A program made the translations under genes and the position numbers. The notes under the pieces are model-generated. The model saw nothing but the letters and a program-made list of their open reading frames with translations. It did not search any database and was not told the DNA's origin. Below, piece after piece: positions 25,408-34,171 of a stretch of DNA of 50,643 nucleotides. Location of the stretch: the NCBI GenBank assembly GCA_947496175.1, contig CANMBU010000006.1:1-50643 (forward strand), given 5' to 3'. The stretch is from an uncultured Roseovarius sp. GTDB taxonomy: Bacteria > Pseudomonadota > Alphaproteobacteria > Rhodobacterales > Rhodobacteraceae. Numbering within the stretch: position 1 is the stretch's first letter; the number at the start of each line of letters is the position of its first letter.

Positions 25408-26598
25408 TTATGTCACTGACTTCTTGAGAGGTTTCGGTCGCCTTGTGCCATGATCGGCCAAATGTGCTAACTCGATCAGTTGATTTTGCCGCTGCGCCAT
25501 TTTGGGTAATGGTTTCAGCCCGGCAATTTCGAGCACCTTCTCCCAACGATGCAGGTGATCATGACGCGTGAGCGCATTGACCACATTGTCCCGACGAATC
25601 TGCGCCACCCGCTTTGGATCTGCATCAAGCTCGGCAATCACATCCGCAATATCGGCTGCATCAAACGGGATATCAATCACCGCATCAGGCCAGTCGAAAT
25701 ACATGTCATAGGACGGATTGTTCACCTTGCTGCCCAGCATAACCGTGCCGGCCGCGATGCCCTCAAGATAGCGCAGCCCGAACTCTTCCTGAGTGCCACG
25801 CTGCTGGGTGTTCACGATCTTGGCCAGAAAGGATAGAAAATACCGAGAGCGCTTGAGCGTATCCGCATAGTTGCGGCGATGGGCGACATGCGACGCCATT
25901 GCGTGATGTCCGCGAATGGTGCCGTATTGATAATATTGCCCGGTGGTCTCGGCAAACTCCAGAAGCCGCTCATGCATGATCGGGTGGACTTCTCCGACAG
26001 CGCAGACATCAATCGCCCGGCGCGGTTCGGACGGGTAGGGACAGAAAAGCTTGGTATCAACCCCCCAGGTCATGTAGGTCACCGGCGTCGAGATTCGCTG
26101 CTTGAGATGTTCAGTCGTGTGATAGAACGGGCAGATCACGTGGTCGAACTGTTCCAGCACATCCAGAAGTCGACCCGTCAACTTGATGTCGTTGGCCCAA
26201 AGCTCTTGCAACCAGCAGACCGCAAATCCGGACCGTTCACGCCAGTTCTTGAGCGAATTGAGATAGAGCAGATCCCGTGGCTGAGCCACGCTGAAAAAGA
26301 AGAGCTCGTAATCACGGTCCAACACAGTTTGATTTCTGACAACCCCAAACCCTGACCCGAATTTTCGTGCAGCCCAGACATTGGCCCGGCGCGTCAGTGA
26401 CTGCGCCGTTCCAAAATCAGGTGCTATAATATCCGTCTGATCCAGGTCCCGCGCGATCACATCTTCGAACGTGTACCCGCACGCTCGAGACACATGATCT
26501 TCTGTGTGCCGCAATGAATAGACGGCCACGCGGGGTTTGGACTGGGATGCGTGTAAAAATTCCACAACCAATGGCTTCCCCAAAATAAAGTTATTCAC
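25408..26598 (-). CDS. Glycosyltransferase, CgeB/GT1-like
   Basis: A 396-residue cytoplasmic protein of GT-B appearance. The C-terminal half carries the donor-binding region: RGTQEEFGLRYLEGIAAGTV then MLGSKVNNPSYDMYFDWPDA and a DPKRVAQIRRDNVVNALTRH segment that is typical of the CgeB-like (glyco_trans_1_2) family. The N-terminal half has a Rossmann-like strand RVAVYSLRHTEDHVSRACGY. It starts with GTG at 26598 without a strong ribosome site. It is probably in the same leftward unit as the RfbC-like and CysE-like genes. Sugar specificity is unknown. Confidence 0.7.
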   Translation of the reverse strand: MNNFILGKPLVVEFLHASQSKPRVAVYSLRHTEDHVSRACGYTFEDVIARDLDQTDIIAPDFGTAQSLTRRANVWAARKFGSGFGVVRNQTVLDRDYELFFFSVAQPRDLLYLNSLKNWRERSGFAVCWLQELWANDIKLTGRLLDVLEQFDHVICPFYHTTEHLKQRISTPVTYMTWGVDTKLFCPYPSEPRRAIDVCAVGEVHPIMHERLLEFAETTGQYYQYGTIRGHHAMASHVAHRRNYADTLKRSRYFLSFLAKIVNTQQRGTQEEFGLRYLEGIAAGTVMLGSKVNNPSYDMYFDWPDAVIDIPFDAADIADVIAELDADPKRVAQIRRDNVVNALTRHDHLHRWEKVLEIAGLKPLPKMAQRQNQLIELAHLADHGTRRPKPLKKSVT

Positions 26599-26817
26599 AA
26601 TACCAAATCTGGCATTTGATACGATTTAAATAGCAGAAACAGCGATACCTTTGCCACATAATTGAAAGATATTTGAGGCACAAATCAAGCAACTTAGCGT
26701 CACAAACGCATTGTTTCCATATTGGCGACAAGTTCAAATGATAATTGCCTCCAGAATTCTTCCCATGACCCCAAAAGAGCGTTAGAAAGACCGCACAGTT
26801 CAAGATAATGAAACTAA

Positions 26818-28119
26818 ATGATTATTATTGATACCCTTCTTAAAGAACGGGCCGATGCGGGAAATCCTGTCAGGCTTGGTGTGTTTGGTGCTGGCTTCAT
26901 GGGCCGGGGCCTCGTCAATCAGGTGGCGCGTTATATGCCAGGGATGCATATCAGCATTCTGTGCAACCGGACCGTTGAGGCTGCGCGCGAAGCGTTGCTT
27001 GATGCCGGTATACCTGCCGATCAGATCACCGAAGCCAAAACAGCAGCAGAAGCCGATGCAGCCATTGAAAACGGGCACTCCGTGATCACCAGCGATCCGC
27101 TGGTGGCCTGTGCGGCAGGCCAAATTGAAGCCCTGGTCGAGGCCACCGGCCATGTGGAATACGGCGCACGGGTGACCACAGCGGCGATTGAGCATGGCAA
27201 GCACATGGTGCTGATGAATGCCGAGCTGGATGGGACGGTCGGACCGCTCCTGAAGCAGATGGCCGACAAGGCGGGGGTGATTGTCACCGGCTGTGACGGC
27301 GATCAGCCCGGCGTGCAGATCAACCTGTTGCGCTTTGTGGAAAGCATCGGTCTGATCCCACGGGTCTGTGGCAATATCAAAGGCCTGCAGGATCGCTATC
27401 GCAACCCCACCACTCAGGAAGGTTTTGCCAAGCAATGGGGCCAGACCCCGCATATGGTGACCTCCTTTGCAGATGGCACGAAGATCAGCTTTGAACAGGC
27501 CATTGTCGCCAATGCCACCGGGTTCAAGGTGGCGCAGCGCGGCATGATCGGGATTGAGCATCAAGGCCATGTCGATGAGCTCACTGGCGCCTATGATCTG
27601 GATCAGCTGCGCGAGCTGGGCGGGATCGTGGAATACGTGGTGGGCAGTCAGCCCAGCCCGGGCGTTTATGTCTTTGCCGAAGCGCAGGATGACATGCAGC
27701 GGCATTACCTGAATTACGGCAAATTGGGCCAGAACAGTCTCTATAGTTTCTATGTGCCCTATCACCTCACCATCTTCGAAGTACCGCTTTCGGCCGCGCG
27801 TGTCGTGCTGGCCAAGGACACGGTCATTGCCCCCATTGGCGGGCCGGTGGTTGATGTGATCACCTGCGCCAAGACCGATCTGAAGGCCGGGGCCACTGTG
27901 GACGGTCTGGGCGGATATATGACCTATGGCATGTGCGAAAACTACGACACGGTGCGCGCCGAGAACCTGTTGCCCATTGGTCTTGCTGAAAATGCCGTTC
28001 TCAAACGCGACATTCCCCAGGACGCGGTCCTGACCTATGATGATGTGGAGCTGCCAGGCGACAGCCTGACCGTGGCTTTGCGCCGTCAACAAGACGATAT
28101 GTTCCCAGTTTCCAGTTAA
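26818..28119 (+). CDS. SAF-domain NAD(P)-dependent oxidoreductase (homoserine-dehydrogenase-like)
   Basis: A 433-residue enzyme with an N-terminal NAD(P)-binding domain (RLGVFGAGFMGRGLVNQVAR near residue 19, then LVEATGHVEYGARVTTAAIE). The central part resembles homoserine dehydrogenase/oxidoreductase folds. The C-terminal SAF domain ends in GLAENAVLKRDIPQDAVLTY and DDVELPGDS. Proteins of this build occur in surface-sugar clusters but I know of no settled reaction for them. It is 14 bp upstream of the UXS-like gene and read with it and UDP-glucose dehydrogenase as one operon, so it probably acts on a nucleotide sugar or its branched-chain precursor. This is one of the least understood enzymes in the window. 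Confidence 0.8.
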   Translation: MIIIDTLLKERADAGNPVRLGVFGAGFMGRGLVNQVARYMPGMHISILCNRTVEAAREALLDAGIPADQITEAKTAAEADAAIENGHSVITSDPLVACAAGQIEALVEATGHVEYGARVTTAAIEHGKHMVLMNAELDGTVGPLLKQMADKAGVIVTGCDGDQPGVQINLLRFVESIGLIPRVCGNIKGLQDRYRNPTTQEGFAKQWGQTPHMVTSFADGTKISFEQAIVANATGFKVAQRGMIGIEHQGHVDELTGAYDLDQLRELGGIVEYVVGSQPSPGVYVFAEAQDDMQRHYLNYGKLGQNSLYSFYVPYHLTIFEVPLSAARVVLAKDTVIAPIGGPVVDVITCAKTDLKAGATVDGLGGYMTYGMCENYDTVRAENLLPIGLAENAVLKRDIPQDAVLTYDDVELPGDSLTVALRRQQDDMFPVSS

Positions 28120-28133
28120 AGAGAGTTCATTCC

Positions 28134-29243
28134 GTGAAAACTGCTCAAGACGTTATTTCCGCTGATTTAGACTATATGGCCCGCAAGCTTGGGTCCGAAT
28201 TTGAAACCATGTCCGGCCACAAGCTGCTGATCATCGGCGGGGCGGGATTTCTGGGCTATTACCTGGTGCAATCCGTGCTGCACTGGAACAAGGTCTCGGG
28301 CAAAACGCCCATCAATCTGACCGTGTTTGACAATTACATCCGTGGCGTGCCCGACTGGCTCAAGGCGATTGAGGGAGATGCAAATCTCACGCTGGCCACC
28401 CATGACATCACCGATCCGCTGCCCGACGATATGGGCGACTATGACTATATCATCCATGCCGCCTCGATTGCCTCGCCGATCTATTACCGCCAGCATCCGC
28501 TGGCCACGATGGACGCCAATGTGGGCGGGCTGCGCTACATGCTGGAATATGCGCTGGCGCAGGCCGAAAAGGGCAAGCCGCTGAAAGGGTTCCTCTTCTA
28601 CTCGACCTCCGAGATTTATGGCGATCCTACGCCCGAAAATATCCCCACGCCGGAAACCTATCGGGGCAATGTCTCCTGCACAGGACCGCGCGCCTGCTAT
28701 GACGAATCCAAACGCTATGGCGAGACGCTTTGCGTGGTCTTTGCCCAGCAACATGGCCTGCCCATCACCATTGCCCGGCCCTTCAACAATTATGGCCCCG
28801 GTCTGAAAATCTCTGACCGCCGCGTGCTGCCGGATTTTGCCCGCGATATCTTTGCCGGGCGCGATATTGTCATGCTCAGTGACGGTGCCCCCACGCGCAC
28901 CTTCTGTTACGTGGCCGATGCGGTCTGCGGCTATTACAAGATCATGGTCAACGGCAAACCGGGCGAGGCCTATAATATCGGCATTGAAGAGCCTGAAATT
29001 TCCATGGCCAACCTGGCCGAACGGGTCACAGCCATTGCCAAGGCCGAGTTTGGCTATACCGGTCAGGTTGTCTTCAAAACCTCTGATGACAAGGACTATC
29101 TGGTCGACAATCCCAACCGGCGCTGCCCGGTGATTGCCAAGGCCCGGTCCGAGATTGGGTATGATCCTGAGATCGGTGTCGATGAGGGTCTGCGCCGCGC
29201 GCTGATTTGGTATAGCGGCAACAGGGATGCGGAGGACAAATAA
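28134..29243 (+). CDS. UDP-glucuronate decarboxylase-like SDR (UXS/apiose-synthase-like)
   Basis: Extended short-chain dehydrogenase of 369 residues. The NAD motif GGAGFLGYYLVQ is unusually late (about residue 35) because of an N-terminal extension. STSEIYGDPTPEN, the catalytic CYDESKRYGETL (YxxxK) and ARPFNNYGPG then RTFCYVADAVCGYY are the signatures of UDP-glucuronate decarboxylases, which make UDP-xylose; a related group makes UDP-apiose. UDP-glucose 6-dehydrogenase, which makes its expected substrate, is the next gene and the frames overlap by one base. The pair gives a UDP-glucose to UDP-glucuronate to UDP-pentose route. The exact product needs experiment. Confidence 0.83.
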   Translation: MKTAQDVISADLDYMARKLGSEFETMSGHKLLIIGGAGFLGYYLVQSVLHWNKVSGKTPINLTVFDNYIRGVPDWLKAIEGDANLTLATHDITDPLPDDMGDYDYIIHAASIASPIYYRQHPLATMDANVGGLRYMLEYALAQAEKGKPLKGFLFYSTSEIYGDPTPENIPTPETYRGNVSCTGPRACYDESKRYGETLCVVFAQQHGLPITIARPFNNYGPGLKISDRRVLPDFARDIFAGRDIVMLSDGAPTRTFCYVADAVCGYYKIMVNGKPGEAYNIGIEEPEISMANLAERVTAIAKAEFGYTGQVVFKTSDDKDYLVDNPNRRCPVIAKARSEIGYDPEIGVDEGLRRALIWYSGNRDAEDK

Positions 29244-30598
29244 TGCGCGTCTCAGTTATTGGCACAGGATATGTGGGTCTTGTCTCGGGCGCGTGTCTGG
29301 CGGGCAAAGGCCATGATGTGGTCTGCGTCGACACGCTTCAGGAGAAGATAGACCAGATCAACGCCTGCAGCCCGCCCATTCATGAGGAGGGGCTCGAAGA
29401 TCTGCTGAGAGAAACCGTGGGCAAGACCCTGCGGGGCACCACGGATCTGCGCGAAGCGGTGATGAACTCAGATATTTCGCTCATTGCCGTGGGCACGCCC
29501 TTTGACGGCAATGAGATTGATCTGAAATATATCCGCGAAGTGTCGCGCCAGATCGGCGAGGTGCTGCGCGACAAGGACAGCTACCATGTGGTGGTGGTCA
29601 AAAGCACCGTGGTGCCGGGCACAACCGACACTGTTGTCACCCCCATTCTCGAAGAGGCTTCGGGCAAAAAGGCGGGCAAGGATTTCGGCACCGGCATGAA
29701 CCCGGAGTTTTTGAAGGAAGGCGAGGCCATCGTTGACTTCATGCACCCCGACCGGATCGTCATCGGCGGCAATGATGACCGTGCGATTGCGGTGATGGAT
29801 GAGCTTTACGCCGTCTTTCCCGGCATTGACGTGGTGCGCACCAACCCCGCCACGGCCGAGATGATCAAATACACCGCCAATTCGCTTCTCGCGACGTTGA
29901 TCTCCTTTTCCAACGAGATTGGCAATCTCTGTGCCAAGGTGGGAGTGGATGTGGTCGAGGCCATGGAGGGCATGCATCTCGACAAACGCTTCACCCCGAT
30001 CCTGCCCGAAGAGGCAGGGCGCATCTGGCCCGGTTTCATCACCTATCTCGCTGCCGGTTGCGGCTTTGGCGGGTCGTGCTTTCCCAAGGATGTCAAAGCG
30101 CTCATTGCCTATGGCGAGAATGCCGGCGCGCCCATGCCCTTGCTCAATGCGGTGATTGAAACCAATGAGGCGCAACCGCATCAGATGATGACGCGGCTCA
30201 AGGCACATCTGCCCGACCTTAGCGCCAAACGCATCACCGTGCTGGGTGTAGCGTTCAAACCCGGCACGGACGACATCCGCGAAAGCCCGGCCCTGACCAT
30301 CATCCGCGAGCTGCTGGAGGCGGGTGCCGAGGTGATTACCTATGACCCGATTGCCCGGCATGAGGCCGAGGCGCTTTTTGGGGATACAATCACCTATGAG
30401 GATGATCTGGGCCAGGCGCTTGAAGGATCTGAGGCCATCCTGATCGTCACCCGCTGGCCGGAATTTGCAGATTTACCTAAACATCTGAAAGGGGCCACAC
30501 CACAGCCGCTGGTGATCGACGGGCGTAGAATGATCTCAAAAGACAGCGTAGCACGTTATGAGGGGATTGGTCTGAAGCTGGCTGCGAAACACGTTTAA
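29243..30598 (+). CDS. ugd: UDP-glucose 6-dehydrogenase
   Basis: Oxidises UDP-glucose to UDP-glucuronate. The 451-residue protein starts MRVSVIGTGYVGLVSGACLA (NAD loop). It has the active-site cysteine in CGFGGSCFPKDVKALI, FLKEGEAIVDFMHPDRIVIG upstream of it, and the third domain RITVLGVAFKPGTDDIRESP. All are diagnostic of the UDP-glucose branch, in contrast to the WbpA-like enzyme at 19225. The start ATG overlaps the stop of the preceding gene by one base (TAATG), so the three genes 26818-30598 are one operon. Its last 4 bases overlap the convergent acyltransferase gene. Confidence 0.95.
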   Translation: MRVSVIGTGYVGLVSGACLAGKGHDVVCVDTLQEKIDQINACSPPIHEEGLEDLLRETVGKTLRGTTDLREAVMNSDISLIAVGTPFDGNEIDLKYIREVSRQIGEVLRDKDSYHVVVVKSTVVPGTTDTVVTPILEEASGKKAGKDFGTGMNPEFLKEGEAIVDFMHPDRIVIGGNDDRAIAVMDELYAVFPGIDVVRTNPATAEMIKYTANSLLATLISFSNEIGNLCAKVGVDVVEAMEGMHLDKRFTPILPEEAGRIWPGFITYLAAGCGFGGSCFPKDVKALIAYGENAGAPMPLLNAVIETNEAQPHQMMTRLKAHLPDLSAKRITVLGVAFKPGTDDIRESPALTIIRELLEAGAEVITYDPIARHEAEALFGDTITYEDDLGQALEGSEAILIVTRWPEFADLPKHLKGATPQPLVIDGRRMISKDSVARYEGIGLKLAAKHV

Positions 30599-31593
30599 CG
30601 TCTTGATTTGGTCACAGCTCTGGCATGGGGCAGAGCGTTCACGATCACCTTGCGCCAGCGCTCAAAATGCACGTCTAGCAAGATATAGATCAGCCAAGAG
30701 ACCAGCAACACAACGACAAAGAACGGAATCTTCTCCGCGTCTGTCATGTCGCGCCCCAAGATCTCCCCAGCGATTTTTATGATCGGGAAATGCACCAGAT
30801 AGATCACGTATGACATGTTGCCCAGATGGCGATCTGTCAGAGAACTGTGCTGGCGCACATTGACTGCGATGAACGGCACCAGCAACAGCCCCCAGGCCAT
30901 CGAAAAGAGCAGGTCCGGGAAATGGGTTTCGTGACCGTAAATCACGAAAGGGCGCAGAACAGGAATAGCCGCCACCACAAAACCCGCTAGGATAAAGAAC
31001 CCCAAAGAAAGCCGTGCAGCCGTCCCTGACGGCGTAATATCATAAAGATAGACTGCGGCTCCCGCGAGAAAGAGCGGTAGATAGACCAGCGCGGTTTCCA
31101 CCCCAAAGCGCCAGCCCAAAAATATACCGACAGCCCAAAGGAGCCCCAATATCACAAGTAATAGGCCCTTGGTTGTGCTCTGAGGAAACCCGCGCATAAA
31201 GAAAACAATCAATGGCAAAAGAAGGTAGAACTGCAACTCGATATCAAGCGACCAGGTGACTCCGATTATATCTAAGTCATGGCTGGCCACTCCAAAAATT
31301 GGAACCGCCCACCAGAAATCAGACGGCAAATGCAAGGGCAGGAATACCGCTACCAGCAAAACCATCAGAAAAACCGCAGCATAAAGAGGCCAAATGCGCA
31401 GAAAGCGCGCCAGATAGAAGGTCAAGACGCCCTGAACTCCATCTGAATAACGTTCAATGAACACTCGGGTGACCCAATAACCACTCAGCATAAAGAACGC
31501 CATGACGGCCACTTTGCCGATCTGGAAGCGCGAGACATGCTCAATAACGACCATCCACGCCAGAATAAAACGAGCCCACCCAGGTCCAAACAC
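30595..31593 (-). CDS. Acyltransferase 3 family membrane protein
   Basis: Integral membrane O-acyltransferase (OafA/NodX class), about 332 residues with 8-10 hydrophobic segments. The expected conserved His is near the N-terminus in WMVVIEHVSRFQIG, followed by MAFFMLSGYWVTRVFIERYS, the R-rich loop of this family. GTWSLDIELQFYLLLPLIVF-like sequence (here VTWSLDIELQFYLLLPL) carries the conserved Glu region. I prefer the GTG at 31593, with AAAAGG nine bases upstream, over the TTG at 31599. It probably acetylates or otherwise acylates the polysaccharide. Together with the MBOAT and the hexapeptide enzyme it makes a third acylation activity. Confidence 0.88.
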   Translation of the reverse strand: MFGPGWARFILAWMVVIEHVSRFQIGKVAVMAFFMLSGYWVTRVFIERYSDGVQGVLTFYLARFLRIWPLYAAVFLMVLLVAVFLPLHLPSDFWWAVPIFGVASHDLDIIGVTWSLDIELQFYLLLPLIVFFMRGFPQSTTKGLLLVILGLLWAVGIFLGWRFGVETALVYLPLFLAGAAVYLYDITPSGTAARLSLGFFILAGFVVAAIPVLRPFVIYGHETHFPDLLFSMAWGLLLVPFIAVNVRQHSSLTDRHLGNMSYVIYLVHFPIIKIAGEILGRDMTDAEKIPFFVVVLLVSWLIYILLDVHFERWRKVIVNALPHARAVTKSRR

Positions 31594-31791
31594 GGACAAA
31601 TACCTTTTGCAAAATTACATAATCAAAAAACCTATTAACTAAGGTTAACACAGTACCGTAGAATTCGCTGTTTCTAAATAGGATACACTGCGTTTATTTA
31701 CATAATAAAACTTATGCGTTCATGAAGTTAGGGCATCACCCACCCTCAGAACAGCGACACCTATCGGTTCTATGTCCAATTTTAAAACGGA

Positions 31792-32025
31792 CTAATCCAA
31801 AAACATCCGGTCCGCATTTGGATCGGCAAAGCGGTGGATCAGTCTCTGAACCTCGTCCATCGGTGCTGGGGTTTGAGGGCGCTCGGCGGGAATAGTCTGA
31901 ACTGTGGCGGTCCGAACGACAGGTGTTTCGCTTTCCTGTGTCTGATTGCTGCTCCACAGCGAAAAAAGGTCCTGGCGCTTTTGCTGCAGGTCGGTTTTCT
32001 CAGACGGGGTCGACATGACACTCAT
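31792..32025 (-). CDS. Small hydrophilic protein, hypothetical
   Basis: A 77-residue frame from an ATG at 32025 (AAGGA about 10 bases upstream). It is rich in Gln, Thr, Pro and charged residues, with MSTPSEKTDLQQKRQDLFSL early and VQRLIHRFADPNADRMFLD at the end. The codon use looks like that of real genes here, and the C-terminal segment could be amphipathic helix. No membrane segment or known motif. It lies alone between the acyltransferase and the replication region. I give it as a possible gene only. Confidence 0.4.
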   Translation of the reverse strand: MSVMSTPSEKTDLQQKRQDLFSLWSSNQTQESETPVVRTATVQTIPAERPQTPAPMDEVQRLIHRFADPNADRMFLD

Positions 32026-32427
32026 CACCCATAGTTCCTTAAACATTCTGCCCTGACTCAACTTACTTACAATTTGAAGTGGACAGAATTTTGACAGCTG
32101 GCCTGTTTCATCACTCGTGAGGCTCAGACCGTAAATCTTAGCATAGCGATATCCCCTGCTTTATCCACAACCTAACACAGGTTCAGCTTAATAATCTGCA
32201 CAACAGATGGTGTTTTGGGCAGGAATCGACCCTAATTCCGCACAACTTCGGCAAGGTTTTGCCGCCAGAACTCGCCAAATACGATTCCCGCTCCACACGC
32301 TTAAGAGCCTGCTAGGGTCCGACTCATACTCAAAGCTCACAGCCCGACACGTTAATGACATCTCAATCAATATGCCCAACTTTGGCCATAAAAGCTCACT
32401 ATATGTTCTTCAAGGAAGGACGATGAG
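32026..32427. other. Gap with a perfect DnaA box near the replication region
   Basis: Apart from the small frames rejected below, this 402-bp stretch has no convincing gene. It contains TTATCCACA, a perfect DnaA-box sequence, at 32161-32169, immediately followed by a short hairpin AACCT-AACAC-AGGTT (32169-32183). Whether this box contributes to replication is unknown; it is 1.7 kb from the main origin. Confidence 0.45.
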
Positions 32428-32607
32428 ATGATTGCTGGCGTTTTGGGATTTGGGATTGTGTCCGGGCTTTTGGCCGCCATTATGGCGCTGCTCGCGGGTC
32501 ACTCCATTCTCATCGCTTTCGGTCTTTACGTTCTCACCGGCATGTTCGTCAGCCTCACGGCGATGATGGGCTGTGTTCTGTGCAAGCCGCTGCGCACCGG
32601 TTCCTGA
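32428..32607 (+). CDS. Small membrane protein (59 residues)
   Basis: A short gene with a very good ribosome site (AAGGAAGGA, 7 bases before the ATG at 32428). The protein has two hydrophobic segments: IAGVLGFGIVSGLLAAIMAL, and then HSILIAFGLYVLTGMFVSLT ending in a cysteine-containing tail, MMGCVLCKPLRTGS. No family is recognised. It lies just before the repeat and the repA gene, so it may be part of the plasmid backbone; small two-helix membrane proteins in such places can be toxins or entry/maintenance factors, but no evidence decides this. Confidence 0.6.
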   Translation: MIAGVLGFGIVSGLLAAIMALLAGHSILIAFGLYVLTGMFVSLTAMMGCVLCKPLRTGS

Positions 32608-32643
32608 ACCAACTGATTTCTGCAAAACCTGATCTGCTGACCT

Positions 32644-32759
32644 AAAGCGTTTCGCGATCAACCTGAATCACAGAGTGCCGCGAAACGCAGCGCGACACTT
32701 GATCGTTGCACGCGTTTCGCCTTTCGCTGATGTCTCAGGTTAAAGGCGAACCGCTTTAG
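32644..32759 (+). repeat. 116-bp intergenic palindromic repeat, copy B
   Basis: Same element as 1179-1294 with the same length and order of hairpins. The ends are AAAGCGTTTCG and a slightly degenerate right arm, CGAACCGCTTTAG, which breaks the terminal symmetry by one base. It sits directly after the stop of repA (32765, minus) and could end repA transcription or be transcribed from the other side. Confidence 0.8.
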
Positions 32760-32764
32760 AGGCG

Positions 32765-33775
32765 TTATGCGCCCCTGCCCGGCCTGCGTTTGGCCACATA
32801 GCCCAGGAACGCCTTGTCGGGGTTCCTGAGCGGCTTGCGCCCTGAAGCAGCCCAGAAACCCAGCCAGTCGGCCTCCAGCGCATAGACATCCATCCCCGGG
32901 GCCAGGGTGCGCGCCTGATCCAGCGTCTCCGGGGCCAGTTGCGGCCGTGTGCTGGGCTCAATGACGGCCCCTCTGGGCGTCACACGCAGAATATCGCCCG
33001 GCTCTTCAGAGAGCTCATAGCCCGGCAGGTGATCTGCCGCGATCATATCGCGGATCATCTTGCGAAAGACACGGCGCGGGCTGGCCGAGCCGGATTTTTT
33101 CAAGAGCGTCTCAATCGACACCCGCCATTCCGGCTGGCGCCCGCAATGTTTGCGCGCTAGCTCATAGATGCGCCGCTCCAGCGGTTTGCGCAGGCGAAAA
33201 TAGTCTCTGCTTAACGTCAAAACGGATTTTGACAGCACCGCCCGGAACAGCCAGTCCGAGAGTTTCACGCGCACACTGGCCATCCGCCCGGCGCGGGTGT
33301 GGCGCACAATCTCCCAGCTTTCAATAAGGCCAAAGCCGGTCGTGGTCTCCGCCTCACCTGTCACGATATTGGTGGTGATGCGTGTGCCCGCGAGCCGCTC
33401 AAACGCCTCTCTGAGCCGCTTGTAGCCGTCGCCAGAGGTTTCACGGTTGGTCGCCACCAGAAGGTCATGCGCCTTGAGATGCAGAACCTGGCTCACGGCG
33501 CGCCCGGCATTCACCGCCGCCATCAGCTGGCTGATGCAGAAAATCAGGATGTCCTTGTCATGGATCGTGGCCAGCCCCCGCACTGAGGGCGTGACGGTGA
33601 TCTCGGTGCCATTATGCGCGTAGCTCAGGATCCGCCGGTCCGGCCGGGTTGAGAGCGAGAACATCGGATGCTCCATCGATGCCAGGTCATCCTTGGGCAG
33701 CGCATCGAAGATATCACAGATAAAAAAATCCGCTGTCGGATGCCGATCCGGCAGCAAAGCCCCTGCCCCGCTCAT
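32765..33775 (-). CDS. repA: Plasmid replication initiator RepA (RPA family)
   Basis: Replication initiator of 336 residues of the RepA type used by Rhodobacteraceae plasmids. The N-terminus DFFICDIFDALPKDDLASME leads into HPMFSLSTRPDRRILSYAHN, and the middle ALATIHDKDILIFCISQLMA-like part (here GLATIHDKDILIFCISQLMA) with FRLRKPLERRIYELARKHCG forms the predicted winged-helix DNA-binding region. A further helix RRVFRKMIRDMIAADHLPGY follows. The gene points away from its origin, with iterons and DnaA box 100-200 bp upstream of the start, and parA starts on the other side of the origin. This arrangement (repA and parAB divergent from the origin) is standard for the group. Confidence 0.93.
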   Translation of the reverse strand: MSGAGALLPDRHPTADFFICDIFDALPKDDLASMEHPMFSLSTRPDRRILSYAHNGTEITVTPSVRGLATIHDKDILIFCISQLMAAVNAGRAVSQVLHLKAHDLLVATNRETSGDGYKRLREAFERLAGTRITTNIVTGEAETTTGFGLIESWEIVRHTRAGRMASVRVKLSDWLFRAVLSKSVLTLSRDYFRLRKPLERRIYELARKHCGRQPEWRVSIETLLKKSGSASPRRVFRKMIRDMIAADHLPGYELSEEPGDILRVTPRGAVIEPSTRPQLAPETLDQARTLAPGMDVYALEADWLGFWAASGRKPLRNPDKAFLGYVAKRRPGRGA

Positions 33776-33879
33776 GTGGATGTCACCGCAACCTGCCTGG
33801 AATACCCCAAGCCAGTCTTGCCCTCTTCGCTGCCCATATCTGCCCGAATCTTCTTCGTGGTTTTATTGACGCCACCGTA

Positions 33880-34110
33880 AAGTTATCCACAGGTCCGGTA
33901 AAGCCACCCCAACGTGGGATCAGAGTCAGATAAGCGTGGGATCAGAGTCGGGATTTCGTGGGTTCAGAATCACTTATGATCTCAAAAAGGATCAATCCTT
34001 CAAAAAAAACAGCTGGTTATGAAAAAAAAGAATTCCCGTAACTATCAATTAACAGATTCATAACTGGAATTTTTTTGACATCTCCCCGAAATTACGCTGA
34101 TTTCTCGGTC
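33880..34110. other. Replication origin (oriV)
   Basis: Stretch between repA and parA with the parts expected of an iteron origin. There is a perfect DnaA box TTATCCACA at 33883-33891, then three tandem iterons (33913-33978), a small palindrome AAGGATCAATCCTT (33987-34000), and then a strongly AT-rich segment to about 34110 with runs of A and T. That segment includes inverted GTTATGAA / TTCATAAC arms and is a likely unwinding region. No gene occupies the gap 33776-34208. Confidence 0.85.
33913..33978 (+). repeat. Three tandem 22-bp iterons
   Basis: Units begin at 33913, 33935 and 33957, exactly 22 bp apart (about two helical turns). The core is CGTGGGATCAGAGTC in units 1 and 2 and CGTGGGTTCAGAATC in unit 3; the remaining 7 bases vary. 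They are likely RepA-binding sites that control initiation and copy number. Confidence 0.85.
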
Positions 34111-34171
34111 AAACCGCGCTTTTTTGCTTAGAAAAATAGGTTTTATCCTCACTTCTCTTCCATGTGCTACG

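Noticed and set aside
26800..28092. 430-codon frame on the minus strand
   Set aside because: It is the exact complement of the SAF oxidoreductase gene, which has NAD-binding and SAF motifs; the complement has none.
32207..32431. 74-codon frame on the plus strand near repA
   Set aside because: No ribosome site and no protein-like pattern; it overlaps the ribosome site and start of the better-supported small membrane gene.
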